6,706 nt of DNA. It comes from Alphaproteobacteria bacterium (GTDB lineage: Bacteria; Pseudomonadota; Alphaproteobacteria; Rickettsiales; SXRF01). Position 1 is the stretch's first letter, and each line of letters starts with the position of its first letter. The translations under genes were made by a program, and so were the position numbers. The notes under the pieces were generated by a model, which worked only from the letters and a program-made list of their open reading frames with translations, was not told the DNA's origin and did no database searches. The stretch is from positions 1 to 6,706 of the forward strand of contig JAFATP010000285.1 in assembly GCA_019243895.1 (NCBI GenBank), in the 5' to 3' direction. Below are positions 1 to 5,668 of the stretch, piece by piece.

Positions 1-297
1 ATAGACATTCCCACGGAGCATTTTTCTCATAAGGCATTCTATAACCAGGAGCAGCACCGCGTTGAAATGCATCTGGTGTGCAAAAAGGCGCATGAATGGC
101 GCATCGGCAACCGCTCTTTTGCTTTCCGGCGCAATGAAACGCTGCACACGGAGAATTCCTATAAATATACCCCGGAGGGGTTCCGCCAACTGGCGCGGGC
201 CTCAGGACTGTTCCCCCGCGCTCTGTGGACGGATGAAAAAAACTGGTTCGCCCTGCACTTGCTGGAAACGGCGCCGTTCGTGCACGCCGTAACGTAA
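1..297 (+). CDS. egtD: L-histidine N-alpha-methyltransferase EgtD, C-terminal fragment (5' end outside window)
   Basis: The reading frame is open from base 1 and ends at TAA 295-297, giving the last 98 residues of a longer protein. EgtD uses S-adenosylmethionine to trimethylate the alpha-amino group of histidine to hercynine, a committed early step of ergothioneine synthesis in the cytosol. The fragment carries the family's C-terminal block: the stretch RVEMHL (fragment residues 20-25), then HTENSYKY (residues 49-56), followed by a conserved F-x-x-LA element. In characterised EgtD the Glu and Ser of the T-E-x-S motif bind the histidine substrate; they correspond to E51 and S53 here. The sequence ends normally just after the family's usual end, so the gene looks intact on this side. 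egtB commonly lies next to egtD, but whatever lies upstream is outside the window. The family call is confident; activity cannot be judged because the SAM-binding half is not visible. Confidence 0.9.
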   Translation: MDIPTEHFSHKAFYNQEQHRVEMHLVCKKAHEWRIGNRSFAFRRNETLHTENSYKYTPEGFRQLARASGLFPRALWTDEKNWFALHLLETAPFVHAVT

Positions 298-317
298 CGT
301 TTTTCTCCTTTCTTCTG

Positions 318-360
318 CCGTTGCATTCCGACGCAATTCTATTCATTATGCGCGCAACGG
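318..360. repeat. 7-bp inverted repeat flanking a possible promoter of the amidase gene
   Basis: CCGTTGC at 318-324 and GCAACGG at 354-360 are perfect inverted copies separated by 29 bases. They bracket the possible -35/-10 pair at 321-349. This could be an operator with two half-sites or chance: the same heptamer also occurs inside coding sequence at 2479-2485 and 3811-3817. Confidence 0.25.
321..349 (+). promoter_or_regulatory. possible sigma70-type promoter of the amidase gene
   Basis: TTGCAT (321-326, 3 of 6 consensus matches) and CATTAT (344-349, 4 of 6) are separated by 17 bases. This would start transcription near 356 and leave a leader of about 15 bases before the amidase start. It is a weak match, and read-through from egtD is an equal possibility. 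No convincing intrinsic terminator separates egtD from this gene; only a T5 run at 300-304 without a good stem is present. Confidence 0.25.
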
Positions 361-370
361 ATTCGGGGGC

Positions 371-1714
371 ATGATGCATCGCACGCATTCTTCAGCCTTG
401 GATTTTTCCAAGGATTTATTTTCCCGGCTGGATGTGCACTGGGTGGATGGCAAAGGCATGCATCGCCCCACCTATTCCTCCCAAGAGGAGGAAGCGGCGC
501 AGATCATTGCGCAGGCCGGTCAATCGCTGGGCTTGCGCTGTTTGGTGGATGCGGCGGGCAATTATTATCTTTTTCTGGAAGGCGATAACCCAGACTTGCC
601 TGCGATTGTCAGTGGCTCTCATGTGGACGCGGTGCCACATGGAGGACGTTATGACGGCACGGCGGGAATTGTGTGTGCGCTTGCCGCTATTAAGGCAATA
701 GTCGATGAGGGCAAGCGTCCGGCGCAATCTGTATGCGTCGTCGTCTTACGCGGAGAAGAAAGTGCGTGGTTCGGCCAGGTGTCGATTGGATCCAAGCTTG
801 CCGCGGGAACATTAAACCTTGAGCAGTTAGAGCGCTTGGAGCACCGCGAAACGGGTCAATCCCTCGGCGAATGCATGGAAGCGTTGAGTTACCCAGCCGC
901 AGCGCTTAAAACGGCGAAATTCCCCCTTTTTCCCTTGCAGCAAACAGCCTGTTTCGTGGAAGCGCATATCGAGCAAGGCCCCGTGCTGGAAGCGCATCAT
1001 ACGCCGCTTGGTATCGTCACGGGCATTCGCGGCAATATACGCTACCTGCGCATTGTGTGCACCGGCGAAGCAGGGCACACCGGCACCATGCCGGAGGAAC
1101 TGAGGAAAGACGCGGTCCGCGCTTGCGCGCGTCTTATAGTGGCGCTGGAGGAAAGGTTCCTGGCACTGCGCGAAAAGGAAGACATTGTATTCACTTTTCC
1201 CATCGCACGGACTTCGGCCGAAGCATCGATGACCACCGTGCCTGACCGGTTCGAATTGGCGCTGGAAGTGCGCGGCCTCTCCGAGACGCTATTGCGGAAA
1301 GTGCCTGAAATGCTGGCCGAAGCGCTGAAGGATGTCGGTGTCATGTATAACGTGTCGTTCGCCGCCAGTGATCCTATCTTCAGCAAACCGGCCTTAATGA
1401 ACGATCAGGTGCGGCAACAGTTGGCGGCTGCGGCTGAAGCCTGTGGTCTTTCCTATCTATCCCTTCCCAGCGGCGCCGGTCATGACAGTTCTGTGTTCGC
1501 CAATGTAGGCGTGCCTTGCGGTATGGTGTTCATGCGTCATAGCGGCATCAGCCACCGGCGTGATGAAGACATGCCGCTGGACTATTTCGTGGCAGCGAGG
1601 GAACTGCTGCAAAAATTTTTTATGAATGGATATAATTCTTCCAAAGAAATCAGAAATAAATCCGGATTCGTTGAATATTTACTTGAGCATGGCGCGCGGC
1701 AAATACAGCCTTGA
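371..1714 (+). CDS. Zn-dependent amidase, hydantoinase/carbamoylase family (M20-type)
   Basis: This 447-residue protein belongs to the family of N-carbamoyl-L-amino-acid hydrolases, beta-ureidopropionases and allantoate amidohydrolases, cytosolic two-metal enzymes that cleave ureido or amide bonds. The metal and catalytic motifs are present in order: GSHVDAVPHGGRYDG (residues 82-96, with H84 and the bridging D95), E129-E130 (catalytic base and metal ligand), HIEQGPVLE (199-207, H199), GEAGHTGTMP (232-241), and SGAGHD plus GISH (367-372 and 392-395, H395). The glutamate pair is followed by SAWF rather than the more familiar GSRF, which suggests a subgroup; the substrate cannot be assigned. Two ATGs are adjacent (371 and 374), and the G-run at 365-369 fits ATG 374 slightly better. 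Residues 418-447 lie beyond the usual family end (about 410-420 residues) and are encoded by AT-rich DNA directly after an A5T6 run, so the native C-terminus may be nearer residue 417. The stop abuts the convergent epimerase gene. Confidence 0.88.
   Translation: MMHRTHSSALDFSKDLFSRLDVHWVDGKGMHRPTYSSQEEEAAQIIAQAGQSLGLRCLVDAAGNYYLFLEGDNPDLPAIVSGSHVDAVPHGGRYDGTAGIVCALAAIKAIVDEGKRPAQSVCVVVLRGEESAWFGQVSIGSKLAAGTLNLEQLERLEHRETGQSLGECMEALSYPAAALKTAKFPLFPLQQTACFVEAHIEQGPVLEAHHTPLGIVTGIRGNIRYLRIVCTGEAGHTGTMPEELRKDAVRACARLIVALEERFLALREKEDIVFTFPIARTSAEASMTTVPDRFELALEVRGLSETLLRKVPEMLAEALKDVGVMYNVSFAASDPIFSKPALMNDQVRQQLAAAAEACGLSYLSLPSGAGHDSSVFANVGVPCGMVFMRHSGISHRRDEDMPLDYFVAARELLQKFFMNGYNSSKEIRNKSGFVEYLLEHGARQIQP
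1611..1621 (+). other. A5T6 homopolymer run inside the amidase gene, possible indel site
   Basis: Five A are followed by six T, in frame as codons for Q414 (last base) through F417. Loss of a single T would give Phe-Leu then TGA at 1623-1625, ending the protein at 417 residues, close to the usual family length. Of the 69 bases after the run (1622-1690) about 20 are G or C, far below the surrounding genes, so the segment looks like intergenic DNA that is read as coding. Confidence 0.5.
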
Positions 1715-2563
1715 TTACCGCGCCGCATCCCACTGCTGCCGGATAAAACGGAACCCTTGCGTATAGACTTCCTCGGGCGAGGAAAAAAAGTCGCGCCACA
1801 CGCGCGTGGCCGCCGCCAGCTCCGGCAGCGCGCGGCCGAAGGCTTCAATCGTCAGCCAGCCGTCATAGCCGGTTTCCCGCAGCGCCCGGAATGTTTCCAC
1901 CCATTGCACATGGCCGGTGCCGGGAGTGCCGCGGTCATTCTCGCTGATATGCACATGCACGAAATGCCCGGCGAAGTCGCGGATGGTTTCCGCCGGATGC
2001 TTCTCCTCGATATTGGCATGAAACGTATCGTACATGGCGCGGCAATGCGGATGGTCCACATGCTCCACCAGCGCCCGCGCATCGGCGGCGGTGGTTAGAA
2101 AATAGCACTCGAAGCGGTTCAGGTATTCCAGCGCCAGAGTCAATCCGCTTTTACCGGCGAATTCGGCGGCGTCGCGTAGTACGTCCGCCCCGCGCTTTTT
2201 TTCATCCGCCGTGGCGCCGCTCCCGGAAAATATCCCCAGCGGCGAATGAAACGGGCCGCACAGGATGGGGCTGTTCAAGATGGCGGCCATCTCGGTCGCC
2301 CACCGGATGCGATCGAGCGCGGCGCGGCGAACGGCGGCGTCCGCGCTGATGGGATTGGCTTCCGGCGTGGCAATGGTTACCGCTGTGCACGCCAGGCCGC
2401 AACCATCGGCGGCCTGGCGGATGGCGTAATATTGCGCCGCGTCGCCGCTGAAAACCGGCACTTCGATGCCGTCAAAACCCGTTGCTTTGAGCTTATCGAA
2501 CAGGGAAAAATGCGCCGGCGTGACGGAGCTTGCCCACAGCAGCAGATTCATCCCGATTTTCAT
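1715..2563 (-). CDS. sugar epimerase/isomerase, TIM-barrel (D-tagatose 3-epimerase / AP endonuclease 2-like family)
   Basis: This 282-residue protein is a xylose-isomerase-like TIM-barrel enzyme closest in motif pattern to the ketose 3-epimerases. The N-terminus MKIGMNLLLW followed by GFDGIEVPVFSG (29-40) is typical of that branch. The expected metal-binding set is complete: E146 in ALEYLNRFE, D179 in MYDTFHANIEE, H205 in HVHISEN, and E240 in TIEAFG; E146 and E240 are the pair that acts as acid/base in studied family members. R211 in the NDRGTPGTGH segment also matches the family. Length is normal and no signal peptide is seen, so it is cytosolic. It lies 61 bases downstream of the MFS permease gene on the same strand, probably in one operon, which suggests it acts on a sugar or polyol that the permease imports. 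The only ribosome-binding candidate is AGGA, about 13 bases from the ATG, which is long and hints at translation coupled poorly to the permease. The exact substrate is unknown; inosose or hydroxypyruvate isomerases have similar folds. Confidence 0.87.
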   Translation of the reverse strand: MKIGMNLLLWASSVTPAHFSLFDKLKATGFDGIEVPVFSGDAAQYYAIRQAADGCGLACTAVTIATPEANPISADAAVRRAALDRIRWATEMAAILNSPILCGPFHSPLGIFSGSGATADEKKRGADVLRDAAEFAGKSGLTLALEYLNRFECYFLTTAADARALVEHVDHPHCRAMYDTFHANIEEKHPAETIRDFAGHFVHVHISENDRGTPGTGHVQWVETFRALRETGYDGWLTIEAFGRALPELAAATRVWRDFFSSPEEVYTQGFRFIRQQWDAAR

Positions 2564-2591
2564 ATTTTTGCGTTAGTCCTCGCGTCGCTCG

Positions 2592-2608
2592 TGCGGTATG
2601 ACACCGCA
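2592..2608 (-). repeat. small hairpin between the permease and epimerase genes
   Basis: TGCGGT (2592-2597) and ACCGCA (2603-2608) form a perfect 6-bp stem with a 5-base loop in the 61-base gap. No T-run follows on the minus strand, so it is not a classical terminator. It could protect the upstream message or adjust the permease:epimerase ratio, or be incidental. Confidence 0.35.
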
Positions 2609-2624
2609 TGATCACGAATGGTAT

Positions 2625-4211
2625 TTATAACCCTGCCGTACCTTCGACGCCGCCGAGGAATTTCTCGTCGCGCGCGGCATGGCCGGCAATGACCTGCGCC
2701 TTATAGCCGCCGATGGTGCGGAAATAAATCAGCAGAATAAGAAATCCAAGCGCCATCAGGGTCGGCACCACCGCGATCGCAGTCATGGCTTTTTTGTCGC
2801 CGTGCAGCGTGGCCGCTTTCACGGGCGGGCCGTCTTCATGCTCAAATGCCTTTGCCTGTTGCCACCATGCGTTCAATGTGTTCAAGTGCGGGTCTTTGCT
2901 TCCGGCGATTTCGAGATCTCTTTGAAGCTGGGCACCGCCGTCGCTTAAAATGGCCACCTTTGAGCCATCCAGCCCGACGATCTTATGGAAAAAGAGAAAC
3001 CCTTTCGGCCGGTCAGACATATAACGTTCATAAGTATGCGGCGCCACGCGCTCCAGGTAATGCGAAGCATAATGATCCTGGGTATAGCCGATGCCGGGGC
3101 TGCCCAGCAATCCGGCGGAAAGCATGCCCACGCCGCCCATAACGCCCAGCGTGAGTGCCCCGCCGCGCGGAAAGCGCTCGGAGACGACGCCGAGCATGGT
3201 GGGCCAGTTGAAGGTTTTGCCAACGCCGTAAATGGTGGCGGCGATCAGGCATCCTTGCGCGGTGGCGGCGTGGCCCAGCAGCAGCAGCCCGACGGCGGCG
3301 GTGGCGGCGCCGCAGAACAAAAGCCCGATGGGGGAAATGCGATGCACGATCGGCCCCGCGAAGAAACGCAGGCCCAGCATCAACGCCGACGTCCACATAA
3401 ACAGCATCAGGCCGCGCGAGGGGCTTTCCATGATGGAGCCGGTGATGTTGCTGATCCAGCTGTCGGTGCCGAGCTCCATGTAGCCCTGTAACGCATGCAG
3501 CACCAGCAGGAACAACAGCAGCGGCGAGGCGAACTCTTTCAGCATGGTAATGAACGTTATCCCCGATGCGCGGGTTTCGGAGGGCGGAAAATGCCGCCCC
3601 ACCATCATCACACCGTAGGCGAGGGTGGGGATGAGAAACATCGACATCTGCACCTCCCAGCGCACATTGCCGACCATTTTGAAAAACACGCCGACAAGCG
3701 CGCCCAGCAGCAGCCCTGCGGGCCATCCGGCGTGCAGAATATTCAGCCAGTGGGTTTTTCTGCGGGGAAACATGGTGGCGGTCAGCGGATTGATCACCGC
3801 CTCGCACGTGCCGTTGCCGAGCGCGAAAAGGAACATGCCCCAATACAGGCATTGATAGGCGGCTTCCTTGCCGTAGGCGTGAAAAATGGGGGTGGCCGCC
3901 AGGGTCACCACCGCCGAGGAGAAATGCAGCAGAAAGGCGGTGACCATAAGCCTGCCGTAACCCACGCGATCCGCGAAAATGCTGAAGGCGATGATGGTGA
4001 TGCCGAAGCCGGTAAGGCCGCCGCCGGTGATGCCGCCCAGATCACTCTGCGTGAAGCCGAACTGGCGGCTCCAATCCAGCAGGATGCCGCCGCGCACGGA
4101 AAATCCCATGCCCTCGGCGATCAGGGTGAAAAAACTCGCCCAGAACAATATTTTTTCATTGCGCGTCGGGCCACTCACGGCAATGGATTGACTGACAGGT
4201 GCTTGCTGCAT
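2625..4211 (-). CDS. major facilitator superfamily (MFS) permease, sugar-type, with a large periplasmic loop
   Basis: This 528-residue inner-membrane protein shows about 12 hydrophobic segments, roughly at residues 20-40, 57-80, 87-108, 119-140, 157-180, 188-205, 226-245, 265-287, 293-313, 318-340, 349-372 and 475-497. An MFS loop 2-3 motif is visible as FADRVGYGR (79-87), and NPLTATMFP (141-149) after segment 4 recalls sugar:proton symporters of the FucP type. Between segments 11 and 12 lies a hydrophilic stretch of about 100 residues (373-474), predicted periplasmic if the N-terminus is cytoplasmic; ordinary MFS proteins of about 400 residues lack it, which explains the extra length. The ATG is supported by AGG six bases upstream. 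Its divergence from an OprB porin and co-direction with a sugar epimerase point to uptake of a carbohydrate or polyol, but specificity is inference. Confidence 0.87.
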   Translation of the reverse strand: MQQAPVSQSIAVSGPTRNEKILFWASFFTLIAEGMGFSVRGGILLDWSRQFGFTQSDLGGITGGGLTGFGITIIAFSIFADRVGYGRLMVTAFLLHFSSAVVTLAATPIFHAYGKEAAYQCLYWGMFLFALGNGTCEAVINPLTATMFPRRKTHWLNILHAGWPAGLLLGALVGVFFKMVGNVRWEVQMSMFLIPTLAYGVMMVGRHFPPSETRASGITFITMLKEFASPLLLFLLVLHALQGYMELGTDSWISNITGSIMESPSRGLMLFMWTSALMLGLRFFAGPIVHRISPIGLLFCGAATAAVGLLLLGHAATAQGCLIAATIYGVGKTFNWPTMLGVVSERFPRGGALTLGVMGGVGMLSAGLLGSPGIGYTQDHYASHYLERVAPHTYERYMSDRPKGFLFFHKIVGLDGSKVAILSDGGAQLQRDLEIAGSKDPHLNTLNAWWQQAKAFEHEDGPPVKAATLHGDKKAMTAIAVVPTLMALGFLILLIYFRTIGGYKAQVIAGHAARDEKFLGGVEGTAGL

Positions 4212-4234
4212 GCACTACCTATTACTATGAAAAA

Positions 4235-4263
4235 AGAATAGTATCCGCTTTATCTCCCCGCAA
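4235..4263 (-). promoter_or_regulatory. possible promoter of the permease-epimerase operon
   Basis: Read on the minus strand, TTGCGG (4258-4263, 3 of 6) and TATTCT (4235-4240, 4 of 6) are 17 bases apart, giving a start near 4228 and a leader of about 16 bases that still contains the AGG ribosome site. The match is weak. Confidence 0.25.
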
Positions 4264-4267
4264 CGGG
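4257..4267. repeat. short palindrome CCCG-CAA-CGGG, possible operator
   Basis: CCCG (4257-4260) and CGGG (4264-4267) flank CAA and overlap the possible -35 of the permease operon. The inner octamer CGCAACGG also occurs at 353-360 before the amidase gene. With short arms this may be chance. Confidence 0.25.
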
Positions 4268-4368
4268 TTACTGCCTAGACAGGTTTTTTTACACCATTAA
4301 TCATTGATAAATCGTTTACTAAGGGAAAATTTATTAATTAAGCGCAGATTGGCCTCAGGCAACTCTAC

Positions 4369-4375
4369 AAAGGAG
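4369..4375 (+). promoter_or_regulatory. strong Shine-Dalgarno that fixes the porin start at GTG 4382
   Basis: AAAGGAG sits six bases before GTG 4382-4384. The longer in-frame reading from position 4304 would start at TTG without any ribosome site and would put 26 charged residues ahead of the signal peptide, so the GTG is preferred. Confidence 0.8.
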
Positions 4376-4381
4376 CCGCCC

Positions 4382-5668
4382 GTGGCGCAAAGGTCTTTTC
4401 GTTGTTCGGCTCGCTCATCTCGTGGATATCGTCTTTCCACCGCGATTGCACTCACCCTCATCACGTTTATCAGTACCGGCGCGTCTGCGGAAAATATGCC
4501 GGACTTCAACACCGATACGCTGACGGGCGATTGGGGCGGCTTCCGCAATGCGTTGTTCGAGAAGGGCGTATCGGTCGGCGGCACTTACAAGGCCGATCTG
4601 TGGGACAATCTTTCCGGGGGGCGCAAAACAGGTGCCACCGCGCTGAACGAACTTTACTTAAGCGCGACGGTGGATGGGAAAAAGCTCTACGATCTTCCCG
4701 GCTCTAAAATCTTCGTAAGCTTCCTGGGCAATAGCGGCGGCAGGATCAATGATTACGCCGGCACCAAGAGCGGCATCGATAACGTGAGCGTATCGCCCGC
4801 CAACTGGAAAATCTATGAAGCATGGGTTCAGCAAAAGGCATTCGGGGATGTGCTTTCCGTGAGGGCGGGACAGTATGCCGTGAACTCGGAATTCTACGTC
4901 ACCGATGCCAGCGGGCTGTTTATCAATCCCGGCTTCGGCTTCGGCAATGAGTTCACCTGCAGCGGCGTCAACGGCCCGTCTATTTATCCTTACGCGGCGG
5001 TGGGCGTGCGCGTGAAAGCGCAGCCGTCCGCCAGCACCTATGTGCAGGCGGCCGTGCTGGATGGCGTGCCGGGTGACCCCTATAAGGATCGCGGAACGCA
5101 TATCCGCATTAATCCGGATGACGGCCTGTTGGCGGTGGCGGAGGCGGGCTATCGCAATTCCGCGTTCGGGCATTACGGTATCGGCGCATGGCATTATACC
5201 ATGCGCTCTAACGATTGGGTGGAAACCTGGCCCAGCGGCACACCGAAAAAAGATCAGAATGAGGGCGTTTACCTGCTGGCGGAGCGGACGTTCTGGCAGG
5301 ATGAAGGCAATTCCGACCGCGCGGTGGACACGTTCATCCGCTTCGGCACCGCCAATGAGAATGTGAACCGCTTCTCTTACGGCTGGAGCACCGGCATCGT
5401 TTATTATGCGCCGATTGCGCAGCGCAAGGACAGCCAGGTGGGGTTAGGCATCGGCGGCAATCATAATTCAGATCGCTACCGCCAGTCCGTGACGTTGGCG
5501 GGCGGCAGCGCCCAATCCAACGAAACCCACATCGAACTGACCTATTATGATAAGCTGATGCCGTGGCTCTCCGTGCAGCCGGACCTGCAATACACGCTGA
5601 ACCCCAACACCGATCCGCATCTGTCCAACAGCTGGACGATTGGCATGCGCATCCGGTTTACGCTTTAG
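4382..5668 (+). CDS. carbohydrate-selective porin, OprB family
   Basis: From GTG 4382 the protein has 428 residues. It begins with an arginine-rich n-region, a hydrophobic core (about residues 18-31: LSTAIALTLITFIS) and a signal peptidase I site after ASA (residue 36), leaving a mature protein of about 392 residues. The mature N-terminus carries the OprB hallmark LTGDWGGFR (47-55) followed by an alternating beta-strand pattern to the end. The C-terminus, GMRIRFTL, resembles an outer-membrane beta-signal, although the last residue is Leu rather than the usual Phe. OprB-type porins form beta-barrel channels that let sugars cross the outer membrane. The gene is divergent from the MFS permease/epimerase operon, so it probably supplies the same substrate to the periplasm. 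Its stop codon overlaps the convergent iron permease gene by 11 bases. Family confident, substrate unknown. Confidence 0.9.
   Translation: MAQRSFRCSARSSRGYRLSTAIALTLITFISTGASAENMPDFNTDTLTGDWGGFRNALFEKGVSVGGTYKADLWDNLSGGRKTGATALNELYLSATVDGKKLYDLPGSKIFVSFLGNSGGRINDYAGTKSGIDNVSVSPANWKIYEAWVQQKAFGDVLSVRAGQYAVNSEFYVTDASGLFINPGFGFGNEFTCSGVNGPSIYPYAAVGVRVKAQPSASTYVQAAVLDGVPGDPYKDRGTHIRINPDDGLLAVAEAGYRNSAFGHYGIGAWHYTMRSNDWVETWPSGTPKKDQNEGVYLLAERTFWQDEGNSDRAVDTFIRFGTANENVNRFSYGWSTGIVYYAPIAQRKDSQVGLGIGGNHNSDRYRQSVTLAGGSAQSNETHIELTYYDKLMPWLSVQPDLQYTLNPNTDPHLSNSWTIGMRIRFTL

Larger units (their letters stand above)
4212..4381. promoter_or_regulatory. divergent intergenic region between the MFS permease and the porin
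   Basis: These 170 bases must hold the start signals for both the permease/epimerase operon (leftward) and the porin (rightward). The stretch 4284-4345 is AT-rich and contains a T7 run, the 9-bp palindrome ATCATTGAT (4300-4308) and TTAATTAA (4334-4341). I found no convincing -35/-10 pair for the porin. An activator or repressor site shared by the two transcription units is likely from the layout but is not identified. Confidence 0.55.

Noticed and set aside
277..304. Terminator after egtD (TAACG repeat then T5)
   Set aside because: The TAACG repeat gives a palindrome with no room for a loop, and no GC-rich stem precedes the T-run.
1611..1621. Programmed ribosomal frameshift at the A5T6 run
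   Set aside because: The run does not match the X XXY YYZ slippery pattern in the coding frame, and no clear downstream stem is seen. A mutation, sequencing error or polymerase slippage is more likely.
1664..1673. Palindrome AATCCGGATT as a bidirectional terminator between amidase and epimerase
   Set aside because: As RNA it would leave only three A-U pairs around a four-base loop, and no proper T-run follows.
3495..4241. 248-codon open frame on the + strand, and similar long frames opposite or inside the permease gene (for example 3028-3852 on the - strand)
   Set aside because: They lie wholly over the MFS permease, which has clear membrane segments and family motifs. Their products are rich in Gln, Gly, His and Arg with no recognisable domain, as expected of shadows in GC-rich DNA.
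4271..4290. Possible terminator: short stem followed by T7 in the porin/permease gap
   Set aside because: The best stem has only three base pairs, and there is no gene ending upstream on the + strand to terminate.
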